This document shows positions 25,172 to 34,249 of a stretch of DNA of 64,000 bases, piece by piece; the stretch's first letter is position 1, and every line of letters starts with the position of its first letter. The notes below the pieces were generated by a model that saw only the letters and a list, made by a program, of their open reading frames with translations, had not been told where the DNA came from and made no database searches. A program made the translations under genes and the position numbers. The DNA lies in contig JAJCXR010000045.1 in the NCBI GenBank assembly GCA_029263315.1, positions 186,001 through 250,000 on the forward strand, written 5' to 3'. Source of the stretch: Acidobacteriota bacterium. GTDB taxonomy: Bacteria > Acidobacteriota > Thermoanaerobaculia > Multivoradales > J023.

Positions 25172-27022
25172 CTATTGAATATAGCCCAGGCTGCGCAGCT
25201 CGTCCTTCATCTCGTCGCTCAACGTTGCCGGGGCCGTCTGGGCCGTGGCATCGACGGGACGCTCATAGGTCATCAAGCGTTGGGAGGCAGCCGCCTCGGC
25301 TCGCCAAGCGGGTGCCAGGGCAAGGCTGAGCTTGCCGGAGACGGCGCCGGGCATGTCCTCGGGCAGGGGGAAGTCGAGCAGGGTCAAGACCAAGGGGGCG
25401 ATGTCGAGAAGGCCCAAGCCGTCGACCCGTCGCCCCGCCTCGAAGGCGGGGCCGCGGCCGAAGAAGACACCGTCCGGCGCCCGCCAGTGGTGATCGAGGA
25501 CAAAGTCATAGCCATGGTCGGAAATCACTAAGAGATGGTGCTCCGTCGGTAAGCTTGCCAGAAAGGTCGCCAGTTGGCGATCGCTGTGCCGGTAGCCTTC
25601 GGCGATCGCTCCTCCCCACGGGGTGCCGTCGCGGTAAGCGGCGCCAAAGCGGTGCTGTAAAGAGTCGACGGCGTAGAAATTGGCGGCGACGAAGTGGGGT
25701 CGGTATTTGGCGATCAGTCGCGGCAACTCCCAGGCCGTGGGATCCGCCAGGCTGCGGGCGACCAGCCGGAAGTGCTTGTGCCGACGATCGAGGGGAACGG
25801 TGGGGGCGAAGGCCTGGAGGGCCGCAGCGCTCGGGGGGCGCAGGGGAAATGCCTCCAAGCCCTGCCTGGCATCGGCCGGGTAGAGGGCCAGATCCTCGAG
25901 CCCCGCCCCCGGCTGTCGTCGCATGCGTTGCAACCAAGCCTTGGCCTTGGGATTCCAGTCGCCGGGGCCGGCATAGACGCCGCCGGCCACGACAAAGCCG
26001 TCCAGGGGTTCCGCCGGCCAGGTGACCAACCAGCGATAGACCCCCACCGTGAAGCGTTCGTTGATGATGTTCCACAGGGCACGGGCTCGCCGTTGTAGAC
26101 GTTGGTAGGGGGGGCGCTCAAAACCCATGGACAGCTTTTCGAGACGCGGAAAAAGCCGATGGTTGAGGCCGCTGGCCTGGGGAAAGCGGTGGATCGGGGG
26201 GCCGACGCCGGGCAAATGGAAATAGACAAAATCCCGAATGCCATGTTGCTCGACTCCTTTGCCCGTGGCCAGGGTGGTCCACAGCACCGGCGACAGGGTG
26301 GGCCGCTGGGAGCGCAGAGGACCCCACGTTCCCTCGTCCATCAGGGCGGCGAACGTCGGCAGCTCTCCTGCCTCCACCATGGGCAAGATCATGTCGTCGA
26401 GGTCGGCGCCGTCGATCACCAAGAGCACCAGGGGAGGTGGTGTTGAATGGCTCTCGGGAAGTGGGCCGAGGAGCAACTCCTGCGGCGCCCGGTGCGGCGC
26501 CTGCGGCCAGCTGAAGAGCAGCACCCAGGGAACCAAGGTGCCCACCAGGATCACCCGGTGGAAGCGCCGGCCGATCATCGACCCGGCCTGCCGAGGGGCC
26601 TCAGGGTGGTAGAGCCAGGCCATGGGGACGGCGATCAGCGCCGCCAGGCCGAGGCTGGTCCAGGGTGTCCAGGCAAAGGGGGAAAGCCGCTGCAGCAAGC
26701 CTCCGCTGGGGGCCATCTCCGGCAGTGTCAGGCAAGCCACGAGGGGGAGCGCGATGGCGGCAAGCCGGCCGCGGGATGCCATGGACCCTCCCCTGTAGCC
26801 CGCCGGCCCGAGCCGCTCGACCAGGACCGTGACGGCCACCACACCGAGGCCAAAAAGTACCATCGTGGTGGTGTAGACCAAGCCCAGAATGGTGCCCAGG
26901 AAGACACGATCCAGCCAACCCCAAACCGCGTCTTGATGGAGCCGCACGGTGCCGAAGGCTACCCAAGCGGCGATCCAAGGGCCGCCCAACAGGCAGGCAC
27001 CCAGGGTTTGTCGTGGGGTCAT
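25172..27022 (-). CDS. Membrane-anchored alkaline-phosphatase-superfamily phosphodiesterase
   Basis: A 616-aa protein. The N-terminal 180 residues hold four or five hydrophobic helices. The rest is a type I phosphodiesterase/nucleotide pyrophosphatase domain with metal-site pieces LLVIDGADLDD, a nucleophile region RPTLSPVLWTTLATG, ANFYAVDSLQHRF, ISDHGYDFVLDHHW and the later PDGVFFGRGPAF. The C-terminus ends in a DELRSLGYI-type tail seen in many such acidobacterial proteins. Substrates in this superfamily include nucleotides and phospho- or sulfo-esters; this one is unassigned. The catalytic domain would lie outside the cytoplasm. It is transcribed toward the kinase gene, with a gap of about 110 bp. 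Confidence 0.82.
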   Translation of the reverse strand: MTPRQTLGACLLGGPWIAAWVAFGTVRLHQDAVWGWLDRVFLGTILGLVYTTTMVLFGLGVVAVTVLVERLGPAGYRGGSMASRGRLAAIALPLVACLTLPEMAPSGGLLQRLSPFAWTPWTSLGLAALIAVPMAWLYHPEAPRQAGSMIGRRFHRVILVGTLVPWVLLFSWPQAPHRAPQELLLGPLPESHSTPPPLVLLVIDGADLDDMILPMVEAGELPTFAALMDEGTWGPLRSQRPTLSPVLWTTLATGKGVEQHGIRDFVYFHLPGVGPPIHRFPQASGLNHRLFPRLEKLSMGFERPPYQRLQRRARALWNIINERFTVGVYRWLVTWPAEPLDGFVVAGGVYAGPGDWNPKAKAWLQRMRRQPGAGLEDLALYPADARQGLEAFPLRPPSAAALQAFAPTVPLDRRHKHFRLVARSLADPTAWELPRLIAKYRPHFVAANFYAVDSLQHRFGAAYRDGTPWGGAIAEGYRHSDRQLATFLASLPTEHHLLVISDHGYDFVLDHHWRAPDGVFFGRGPAFEAGRRVDGLGLLDIAPLVLTLLDFPLPEDMPGAVSGKLSLALAPAWRAEAAASQRLMTYERPVDATAQTAPATLSDEMKDELRSLGYIQ

Positions 27023-27082
27023 GGTGATGTCACTCTTGGGGAATTCCGAGCCTCGTCGCAGCGCCCGCCACCTGGGCTGGCG

Positions 27083-27115
27083 CCGGTCGCCGGTCGCCGG
27101 TCGCCGGCCGCCAGT
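27083..27115. repeat. Short GGTCGCC tandem repeat
   Basis: A 7-bp unit (GGTCGCC) is repeated about four times with small changes in the non-coding interval between the phosphodiesterase and pepD-like genes. No function is evident. Confidence 0.5.
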
Positions 27116-27242
27116 CTGTCAGAAGGCCGTCGATGCTACTACAGGCCGTGGCGACGTGTTAGCCTGACGAGCCGCTTGGCACGTTGGCCGAGACGTCAGC
27201 CCCTGAGCACCCTTCATCTGTTCCCATGGAGTCACCGAATCG

Positions 27243-28772
27243 ATGTCTGAAGCGTCCACCTCTTCGTCCACTTCGTCCGATTGGAATCCAGCGCCATCCG
27301 ACCCTGTCCTCGAGGACCTGGAGCCCGTCCTACTTTGGCGAGCTTTCGACGGCATCCGCCGGGTGCCGCGACCCTCGAAGCAAGAAGCGCAGATTGTCGC
27401 CCATGTCGACGCCTGGGCAGCGGCCCATGGTTTCGGCGTCCGTGCGGATGACTTCGGTAACCGGGTCATCGTGGTGCCGGCGTCACCGGGGTGTGAGCAC
27501 GCCCCCATCACGGTGCTGCAAGCCCACCTCGATATGGTGTGTGAGAAGAATGCAGGCATCGAGCACGATTTTTTGAAGGACCCGATCCGACTGCGTCGCG
27601 ATGGCGATTGGATCGGCGCCGTCGGCACGACCCTGGGGGCCGACAATGGCCTCGGAGTTGCGGCAGCCATGGCGGCGGCCCTCGATCCAGACATTCAGCA
27701 CGGCCCCTTGGAGCTGCTGTTCACCCTCGACGAAGAGACCGGTCTCAACGGCGCCGCCGCCCTCGATCCGGCCATTGTCAAAGGTCGAACGTTGGTCAAC
27801 CTCGACACCGAGGAGGACGGGGCCATCTACATCGGCTCGGCCGGAGCCGCCGCAGTGCAAGCCCGACGGCAACTCGAGCGCCAAACAGTGGGCGAGCCGC
27901 TCGACACCTTGCAACTGATGGTCAAGGGACTCTCCGGTGGCCACTCGGGGGTACAGATTCACGAACCCCGCGGCAATGCCATCAAGGTGATGGCACGGCT
28001 CCTCGCCATGGCCCTCGAGCGGCAGATCGATGTTCGCTTGCTCACCTTGGACGGCGGTTCCAAGGCCAACGCCATTCCCCGGGAATGCCTGGCTCAGCTG
28101 CTTCTAGCGCCCCACCAGCGCGCTGCCCTGGAGGCGGTGGTCGAGGACGTGCGCCAACTGGTGCGCGGTGAGATCGGCGTCCATGAGCCCGCCTTCGAGA
28201 TCGTGGTGACGGCTCTGCAAGCGGGCACCGACGGCCCCACGGCGCCCCTGCGATCTGAAGACCGGGACGCGCTGGTGCGTCTGCTCGATGCGGCGCACCA
28301 CGGGGTATGGATGATGTCGAGCCAGGTGCCGGGTTTGGTCGAGACCTCCGCTAATCTGGCGGTGGTGCGGACCGAGGAAGAAAAATCGACGGCCCAGTTT
28401 TCGCTGCGTTCGTCGAGCAATGAGGCCCTGCGCCGTGTCGCTCAGCAGCTGGTGTCCCTCTGTCGCCTGGCGGCGGTCGAGGCGCAGGTGGACATCGGGT
28501 ATCCCGGATGGGCCCCCGATCCGTCTTCGCTGCTGGTGCGCCAAACGGCGGCGGTGTTCGAGTCCCTTTTCGCTTGTCCCGCGGCCATCAAGGCGGTGCA
28601 CGCCGGCCTCGAGTGCGGGTTGCTGAGCGAGCGTTTGACGGGTTTGCAGGCGATTTCCATCGGCCCGGAGATCCGCGGTGCCCATTCCCCCGACGAACGC
28701 CTGAGCATTTCCTCTACGCTCCGTTTCTATCGCCTTTTGGGCGCCTTGCTGGAGCGTCTCTCAACCGCCTGA
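27243..28772 (+). CDS. pepD: Aminoacyl-histidine dipeptidase (M20 family, PepD-like)
   Basis: A 509-aa M20C metallopeptidase cleaving Xaa-His and other dipeptides. Motifs match PepD: FDGIRRVPRPSKQE near the N-terminus, the metal-binding LQAHLDMVCEKN, GTTLGADNGLGVAAAMA, LLFTLDEETGLNGA, LVNLDTEEDGAIYIGSAG, and GLSGGHSGVQIHEPRGNAIK of the dimerisation domain. The C-terminal HAGLECGLLSERLTGLQAISIGPEI provides the last metal His. The length is normal (E. coli PepD has 485). The first 25 residues are Ser-rich and unaligned. No obvious ribosome-binding site is seen before this ATG, so the start is less sure than the identity. Confidence 0.92.
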   Translation: MSEASTSSSTSSDWNPAPSDPVLEDLEPVLLWRAFDGIRRVPRPSKQEAQIVAHVDAWAAAHGFGVRADDFGNRVIVVPASPGCEHAPITVLQAHLDMVCEKNAGIEHDFLKDPIRLRRDGDWIGAVGTTLGADNGLGVAAAMAAALDPDIQHGPLELLFTLDEETGLNGAAALDPAIVKGRTLVNLDTEEDGAIYIGSAGAAAVQARRQLERQTVGEPLDTLQLMVKGLSGGHSGVQIHEPRGNAIKVMARLLAMALERQIDVRLLTLDGGSKANAIPRECLAQLLLAPHQRAALEAVVEDVRQLVRGEIGVHEPAFEIVVTALQAGTDGPTAPLRSEDRDALVRLLDAAHHGVWMMSSQVPGLVETSANLAVVRTEEEKSTAQFSLRSSSNEALRRVAQQLVSLCRLAAVEAQVDIGYPGWAPDPSSLLVRQTAAVFESLFACPAAIKAVHAGLECGLLSERLTGLQAISIGPEIRGAHSPDERLSISSTLRFYRLLGALLERLSTA

Positions 28773-29096
28773 AAAGGCCGAAAGACTTACCGCCACGGGC
28801 CTTGAAAAGCTTGTCATCGCGGCTATTGATGCTAGGATAATGGGACGACTGGACGCGAATTAGGAGCGCCATGGGGGCGACTTCCTCGAATCGCGGTCGA
28901 GCGACGAGCCCATAGGACGATCGGGCTCTGGCCTCGGACGGTGCATTTCGAGCGGTACGGGGCTTCTGTTCCGATAGGCGGTCCGGTTGTGACAACACAA
29001 GGCGTTCCGGAGGATGGCTTTCGGTGTCCTTAACCACAGATTTTCCATGTTCGAGAAGGCTGCAGCACAAATCCTGCTCCTAGGAGATTTAAAACG
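28773..29096 (+). promoter_or_regulatory. 324-bp intergenic region with candidate promoter for the outer-membrane gene
   Basis: No gene is seen here. TTGTCA at 28811-28816 and TAGGAT at 28833-28838 (16-bp spacing) form a plausible sigma-70 promoter, implying a leader of about 250 nt. The leader is GC-rich with several short inverted repeats, but I could not match it to a known riboswitch. AGGAGAT at 29082-29088 is a strong ribosome-binding site for the gene at 29097. Confidence 0.4.
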
Positions 29097-30923
29097 ATGA
29101 AAAAACTTTTCTTTCTGTTGGCCCTGTGCCTGTTGGTCGCAGCGCCTGGTTTGGCGGACGGCGACGGCGACAACGCCGCCGAGTCCGGCTTCAACGGCAA
29201 CCTCTGTCGCCACCAGGGCCCCACGGCAACCGGCGAGAGTGGTCTATTCACTTTGTCCTCGGGTTATACCCTGTGCAAAGGACAGTGGTCCTTCGGCACC
29301 TACTACAACGTCTGGAAGCGTCGTACGGCCGGCGTGCCGGGCCGCGATCCCTTGTGGAATGACTGGAATTACCAGCAGGACCAGTTGAGTGTTGGTCTCG
29401 GCTATGGTGTCAGCGACAAGGTGGAGCTCTACGCGTCCTTGCCCTACCTCTGGTACGACGCGGACGGCGTCGAGATCAATCCCGATCCGGCGGCCAATGG
29501 TGTGCCCTTCCTGCAGGGTGGTCGTTTGAACGGCCGTACCTATTTCGGCAACATCGACGCCAGCGGCTTGGGAGACCTGAGGGTCGGCGCCAAGATCCAG
29601 CTGGCGGAGCACGATGACTTCGGCTTTGCCCTCAATGCCTTTGTCGATCTGCCCACCGGCGACGACGACGAGGGTGTGGTCACCGGCGGCACGGGTTTTG
29701 GCCTCGGCTTCGACTGGTCCACCGGCGACTGGATCTTCAACCTCGGCTATTCCGACCCCGGTAGCTCCGACTTCGGCGAGACCAGCGGTCAAGTGGACCT
29801 CGGCATCGGTTACGCCCGCAGCTTGAACGAGCGTTTCGAGTGGATCACCGAGTTGGTGGGCGCCATCAAGACCGACGGTGACGGTGAGCACGACGATGCC
29901 GACATCACCACCGGTGGTCGTCTGCACTTCGGCGAGGGTGACAACTGGGCCTTCAACTTCGGCTTACGGGTCGATCTCAGCGACGACGACATCAACTCGA
30001 ATTACAACCCCGTCGGTGGTCTCGTCGGCCTCACCTGGTCGCCGAAGCGCTCTTGGGATCTGACCGTCAGCTCGGCCGGTGACTGCCCCGGTCGGGTCGC
30101 CACCCAACCGACCGGTGACTCCTGTGGCGGCGAAGGCAACTCCTATGGCTGCGGAAAGGATGTCCAGCTGGCGGCCACCCCGGACGGCGACTGCTGCACC
30201 TTCGATGCCTGGAGCGGTGATTGCGAAGGCAACGATCCGAACACCACCGTCACCCTCGATGGTCACAAGTCCTGCGTCGCCCACTTCAAGAAGAAGGGAC
30301 CCTACAGCTTGCAAGTGAGCAAAGAGACGGTCGGTGATTGCGGCGCGGACGGCAACGTCACTAGCCAACCGGCGGGTATCGCCTGCGGTGACACCTGCAA
30401 AGGTGAATTCGAGTGCGAAACCAGCGTGCAGCTGAAGGCCACCGCCATCGAAGGAGTCACCCAGTTTACCGGTTGGAGCGGTGACTGTGGTGCCGACGGC
30501 AGCGTCACGATGGACGGCAACAAGGCTTGCACCGCCAGCTTCAAGTGCCTGCCGCCGCCGCAGCCGGAGCAGGTCTTCGCGGTCTGCCCGAAGCCGACCA
30601 AGAAGGATCGCCGCAAGTGGTCCTGCGACAGTGCTCGCGAGATCGTCTACTTCGATGGCGAGAGCGCCCTCGTCGGCGGCGAGCAGCAGGCCAAGCTCTG
30701 CGACTTGGTGGCGCAGCTCAACCACTGTGCCGAGGTCAAGGCCTGCATCACCGGCCGCACCGCGGCCTCGGAGGACGGGGTCTACGGGGATTACCGTGCC
30801 GATGCGGTCCAGGGCTTCCTAGAAGCCAACGCCATCGCTGGGGCTCGCCTCTCGACCTCCGACTCCTGTGAAGGTGCCACGCCAGAGAGCGGTTCTTGGG
30901 CAGACGTCTACCTGATGCCCTGA
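29097..30923 (+). CDS. Outer-membrane beta-barrel with two Cys-rich InlB-type repeats and a degenerate OmpA domain
   Basis: A 608-aa exported protein with a clean signal peptide (KKLFFLLALCLLVAAPGLA). Residues 40-325 alternate in beta-barrel style (GLGYGVSDKVELYASLPYLW; GFALNAFVDLPTGDDDEG), as in transporter-like outer-membrane proteins. Two repeats of about 75 residues follow (about 322-398 and 400-474). Both have the divergent InlB-B form with cysteines: V-x-S-x-P-x-G-x-x-C, then W-S-G-D-C, then a K-x-C-x-A-x-F end. The last 115 residues resemble an OmpA/MotB domain (IVYFDGESALVGGEQQAKLC, YRADAVQGFLEANAI), but the usual GHTD is GRTA, so peptidoglycan binding is doubtful. It has a strong ribosome-binding site and its own terminators. 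Confidence 0.8.
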   Translation: MKKLFFLLALCLLVAAPGLADGDGDNAAESGFNGNLCRHQGPTATGESGLFTLSSGYTLCKGQWSFGTYYNVWKRRTAGVPGRDPLWNDWNYQQDQLSVGLGYGVSDKVELYASLPYLWYDADGVEINPDPAANGVPFLQGGRLNGRTYFGNIDASGLGDLRVGAKIQLAEHDDFGFALNAFVDLPTGDDDEGVVTGGTGFGLGFDWSTGDWIFNLGYSDPGSSDFGETSGQVDLGIGYARSLNERFEWITELVGAIKTDGDGEHDDADITTGGRLHFGEGDNWAFNFGLRVDLSDDDINSNYNPVGGLVGLTWSPKRSWDLTVSSAGDCPGRVATQPTGDSCGGEGNSYGCGKDVQLAATPDGDCCTFDAWSGDCEGNDPNTTVTLDGHKSCVAHFKKKGPYSLQVSKETVGDCGADGNVTSQPAGIACGDTCKGEFECETSVQLKATAIEGVTQFTGWSGDCGADGSVTMDGNKACTASFKCLPPPQPEQVFAVCPKPTKKDRRKWSCDSAREIVYFDGESALVGGEQQAKLCDLVAQLNHCAEVKACITGRTAASEDGVYGDYRADAVQGFLEANAIAGARLSTSDSCEGATPESGSWADVYLMP

Positions 30924-30941
30924 TCGCGTCGCAACCAAGAG

Positions 30942-30968
30942 GCGTTCAATGAGACCCTCGTTGAACGC
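30942..30968 (+). terminator. First hairpin after the outer-membrane gene
   Basis: GCGTTCAATGAG (30942-30953) pairs with CTCGTTGAACGC (30957-30968) around an ACC loop: a 12-bp stem with one wobble, 19 bp after the stop. There is no U-tract. Confidence 0.55.
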
Positions 30969-30982
30969 TGAAATGCCTTGAT

Positions 30983-31015
30983 CAACGCCCGCCACCCATC
31001 CGGTGGTGGGCGTTG
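30983..31015 (+). terminator. Second, strong hairpin terminator
   Basis: CAACGCCCGCCACC pairs with GGTGGTGGGCGTTG around a CATCC loop (14 bp, one G-T wobble). It is followed by TTATATCTGG and then a CCTTTC stretch. Together with the hairpin just upstream it should isolate the outer-membrane gene from the regulator gene at 31234. Confidence 0.7.
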
Positions 31016-31233
31016 TTATATCTGGCCCTTTCATCGATCTCTGAGATCGCCTTGTTGCAAGGTGATCTATGGCAGTAGGATAAGACCTCGTCCCCCCTCT
31101 TGGATCGATCGAATTTGCCTGGAGCGCACGTTGGTATCGAAGCTAGAAACCTCTGGAGGCGTCGGCCTGTCGCCGTTGCTGACCGCGCTCATCCCACCCG
31201 TCCGCACGTTGGGTCCATGGCCCAGAGGATGCC
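31016..31233 (+). promoter_or_regulatory. Upstream region of the NtrC-type regulator
   Basis: No gene is seen here. TTGCAA at 31055-31060 and GATAAG at 31079-31084 (18-bp spacing) are a possible sigma-70 promoter. The regulator itself has no sigma-54 motif upstream that I could find. Confidence 0.3.
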
Positions 31234-32583
31234 TTGAATAGAGTTCTGGTGGTCGAAGACGAGGCGGATCTGAGTTTCGCCATCCGTCGCTATCTAGAAA
31301 AGCTGAGCTATCAAGTTGTCGAGGCGGCGAGTGTCGAGGCTGCCAATGCCGCTCTGAGAAGCCAACGTCCGGATATCGTCCTGGTGGACCATCGGCTTCC
31401 CGACGGCGATGGTTTCGAGGTGCTGCGTCATCTCAAACGGCTAGCCCCGGGGGCTCCGGCCCTGATGCTGACGGGCCACGCCTCGATCGAGCTGGCGGTC
31501 GCTGCGATCAAGGAGGGTGCCAGCCAATTTCTCACCAAGCCCGTCAAGCTCGATGTTCTGGCGCTGATGATCGAGCGTCTGCTCGATGCCGAGAAGGGCA
31601 AGCGGGTCAGTAAAGGAACGCGGTTGGCCAGGTCGAATGCCGCCATCAACCCGTTTGTGGGCAACAGCGAGGCGATCGTCAGGCTCGAGAAAAAGGCATC
31701 GTTGGTGGCCGAGTCCCGGGTGCCGGTGTTGATCGAAGGCGAGACCGGAAGCGGCAAGGGAGTGTTGGCCCGCTGGCTGCACGAGCAAGGTCCCCGAGCC
31801 GAAGAGAACTTCGTCGAGCTCAACTGCGCGGGTCTGTCGAAGGAATTACTCGAGAGTGAGCTCTTCGGCTACGAAAAGGGCGCCTTCACCGGCGCCGCGA
31901 CTTCCAAGGCGGGTCTGTTGGAAGTTGCCCACCGGGGCACCTTGTTCCTCGATGAGATCGGTGACATGAGCTTGGAGGTGCAGCCGCGTTTGCTCAAGGT
32001 CATCGAAGAGCAATGTTTTCGGCGTCTTGGCGGAGTTCGCGAGCAGCGGGTCGATGTGCGGCTCATCGCCGCCACCCACCACGATTTGGCGGCCCGGGCC
32101 GAGGAGGGGCGCTTTCGGCTCGATTTGCTCTTCCGCATCAACGCCGTTCGCCTGCGGGTTCCTCAGTTGCAGGAGCGGGGCAAGGATTTGGTGCTTCTGG
32201 CCAAGAGCCTCATCGAGCAGTTGCGACGGGAGCTCGATCGTCCCGAAGCTTCCTTGTCGCCGGAGGCGGAATCGGTGCTGATGCTCCATCATTGGCCCGG
32301 CAATGTGCGCGAGTTGCGCAACGTCCTCGAACGGGCCCTGCTCTTCGCCCCCTCACCGCTCCTGGAAGCGGAGCACCTGGACCTTCCTCGACCGGTCATC
32401 TCCGGGTCCGCCTCGACCGAGCCCTTGACCCTCAAGCAGTCCATCCAGCGGACCATCGAAGAAGCCTTGCTGGCCAATGGGCACGATGTGGCCTTGGCGG
32501 CTGCCCAATTGGATGTGTCGCGGAGCGCCCTCTACAAGATGATCCGTCGGCATGACATCCAACTCGGCGGCGGGGCACCCTAG
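31234..32583 (+). CDS. Sigma-54-dependent response regulator, NtrC family
   Basis: A 449-aa transcription activator. The receiver domain (1-120) has VVEDE acidic residues, Asp52 in VLVDHRLPDGDG and a Lys in FLTKPVK. The AAA+ domain (about 145-380) has Walker A GETGSGKG, the sigma-54-contact loop GAFTGA, Walker B GTLFLDEIGDM, and the WPGNVRELRN sensor II motif. The C-terminal Fis-type HTH reads ALAAAQLDVSRSALYKMIRRH. The start is TTG at 31234 with an AGAGGA-type site upstream. A sigma-54 promoter lies 220 bp after its stop, before the roadblock/GTPase operon, so that operon is the likely target. The cognate kinase may be one of those at 36822 or 37897. Confidence 0.93.
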   Translation: MNRVLVVEDEADLSFAIRRYLEKLSYQVVEAASVEAANAALRSQRPDIVLVDHRLPDGDGFEVLRHLKRLAPGAPALMLTGHASIELAVAAIKEGASQFLTKPVKLDVLALMIERLLDAEKGKRVSKGTRLARSNAAINPFVGNSEAIVRLEKKASLVAESRVPVLIEGETGSGKGVLARWLHEQGPRAEENFVELNCAGLSKELLESELFGYEKGAFTGAATSKAGLLEVAHRGTLFLDEIGDMSLEVQPRLLKVIEEQCFRRLGGVREQRVDVRLIAATHHDLAARAEEGRFRLDLLFRINAVRLRVPQLQERGKDLVLLAKSLIEQLRRELDRPEASLSPEAESVLMLHHWPGNVRELRNVLERALLFAPSPLLEAEHLDLPRPVISGSASTEPLTLKQSIQRTIEEALLANGHDVALAAAQLDVSRSALYKMIRRHDIQLGGGAP

Positions 32584-32965
32584 TTTCCCCGCACAGCCAC
32601 CGTGTTGTCCAAGACGAAGGGCTCCAGCCCCCTTATCGCTTTTTCGGATGGACACTAGCGAGTCTCCGTTCGGCCACAGGCCAATCTCCATTTGGCCAAT
32701 TTGAAGGCTAATTTTCCTTCGACCCGATTCGCCAAGCGATTTCGTCGCTTCTTATAAGTATTGAAATAAAAAGCTTTATGAGTTTTCGGAAAAAAATTTA
32801 GCAAGTTGGCTCAGGTCTTGCTCTAGGGATAGACATGCCGTGCCGAATCCAACCCTCGACCGACCGATGGTCTGAAGCCGACCTCTCGCCCGAGTTTTCC
32901 TCAGCTAGCTCCACAGAGGCCGTTCTTTGCCGCCTGGCCGCTTTCCTTAGGGCCCAGGAGTAGCT
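32584..32965 (+). promoter_or_regulatory. 382-bp regulatory region between regulator and roadblock/GTPase operon
   Basis: No gene is seen here. The stretch from about 32700 to 32805 is markedly A/T rich for this genome. It contains AAGCGA (32734-32739) facing TCGCTT (32745-32750), and two GGCCAAT-like copies near 32680-32697; these are candidate activator-binding or bend sites. A sigma-54 core promoter is at 32806-32822. From it a leader of about 130 nt runs to the next start, without an obvious structured element. Confidence 0.5.
32806..32822 (+). promoter_or_regulatory. Sigma-54 (-24/-12) promoter
   Basis: The sequence reads T-TGGCTC-AGGTC-TTGCT, matching the consensus TGGCAC-N5-TTGCW at all but one core base, with the invariant GG and GC 10 bp apart. 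It is on the + strand, in an A/T-rich intergenic region between an NtrC-type activator gene and the receiver-DUF4388-roadblock gene, 144 bp upstream of that start. Confidence 0.75.
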
Positions 32966-34174
32966 ATGTCGTGCCGTGTGTTCTATGTCGACGATCAGGA
33001 AGACATCGTTTGGTCGACCACCAAGCTGCTGGCTCGCAAATGCCCCGACCTGGTGGTCGAAGGATTCACCGACCCGGCGGTGGCCCTGGCTGCCTTGCGG
33101 GAGAATCCGCCGGACATCATGGTCACCGACCTGCGCATGGAAGAGATGAGTGGTCTGGAGCTCCTGGTGGCGGCACGCAAGATCATCCCCGACCTGCCGG
33201 TGATTTTGGTGACGGCCTACGGCGGGCCCGATGTGACGGCGGCGTTGCAGGGCAGGTCGCTGGTGGACTACCTGGAGAAACCCGTTCGGACCGAGACCTT
33301 GGTGGCCAGTATCGATCGCTTGTTGACTCGCAGCGAAGGGTTTTCAGGGGCTATTTCATTGCCCATGCTGCCGGATTTGATCCAGGTCTACACCCTGACC
33401 CAGACCACCGGGGCGCTGTCCATCCGGCGGGGTGGCAGCTCGGGGACCATGTGGTTCGAAGGCGGCTCGATCATCCATGCCACCTGCGGCGAGCGTAGCG
33501 GAGAGACGGCGGTGTACGAGCTGCTGTCCTGGCAAGGGGGGGAGTTTACCCTCGATACGCAAGCGGTGCCGCCGGAGCGGACGATCACTGCCAGTTGGCA
33601 AGAAGTGCTGCTCGAAGGTTGTCGTCTGCTCGACGAAGCGGTGCGGGAAGATTCGCTGCTGGAGGGGTCTGTGGAACTTGGAGATGCGATGCCATCGACT
33701 CAGGTGGCGGTGCCGGACGATCTCTTGCCCAGGGAGCAGGAGACGGCATCCTCGGAGGTCCTGGCGGCGCCTGCGGAGCCAGATCTCAGGGCGGTCGCCG
33801 GAGCTCACCTAGCCACCGCCTTGCTGGAAGAACGGCTCCGCGAGCTGGCCACCATCGATGGTTTCTTGTGCGCCGCGGTCTTCAACGGTGCCGTGACTTC
33901 GCATTACGCGGCTGGAGGTTCAACCTTCGACCTGGAAGGCGCCGCCCGCGACAATGCCGAAGTTCTGCAGGCGATTTACGGGACGGTGAGCGGCTTGCGT
34001 CTCGAAGATGCGGTCACCGATGTGGTCGTCACCCTGCGCAAGCAGTATCACCTGATTCGACCGGTGAGCCACCTGGAAGGCACGTTCATCTATCTCATCC
34101 TCGACCGGAGCCACGGTGATCTGATTTCGGCGCGGAAAGGGCTGGCGACCATGGAGGGCCGGATCGAAGCGTGA
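32966..34174 (+). CDS. Receiver - DUF4388 (PATAN) - roadblock/LC7 fusion protein
   Basis: A 402-aa cytoplasmic signalling protein. Residues 1-118 are a receiver domain (VDDQED, Asp55 in VTDLRMEEMSG, Lys in LEKPVR). About residues 130-235 match DUF4388/PATAN (SLPMLPDLIQVYTLTQTTGALSI, GTMWFEGGSIIHA). After an acidic linker, residues 280-400 are a roadblock/LC7-like fold (IDGFLCAAVFNG, LRKQYHLIRPVSH, TFIYLILDRSHGDL). Roadblock proteins bind small Ras-like GTPases, so phosphorylation could be relayed to the GTPase encoded three genes downstream. It is the first gene after a sigma-54 promoter. Confidence 0.87.
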   Translation: MSCRVFYVDDQEDIVWSTTKLLARKCPDLVVEGFTDPAVALAALRENPPDIMVTDLRMEEMSGLELLVAARKIIPDLPVILVTAYGGPDVTAALQGRSLVDYLEKPVRTETLVASIDRLLTRSEGFSGAISLPMLPDLIQVYTLTQTTGALSIRRGGSSGTMWFEGGSIIHATCGERSGETAVYELLSWQGGEFTLDTQAVPPERTITASWQEVLLEGCRLLDEAVREDSLLEGSVELGDAMPSTQVAVPDDLLPREQETASSEVLAAPAEPDLRAVAGAHLATALLEERLRELATIDGFLCAAVFNGAVTSHYAAGGSTFDLEGAARDNAEVLQAIYGTVSGLRLEDAVTDVVVTLRKQYHLIRPVSHLEGTFIYLILDRSHGDLISARKGLATMEGRIEA

Positions 34175-34249
34175 AGACACTGGGCGGAGTGCCCTGCGAA
34201 ACTCAAGAATTTTTCGGCGATGACGTCGATTTAATGAAAGGAAGTGGAG

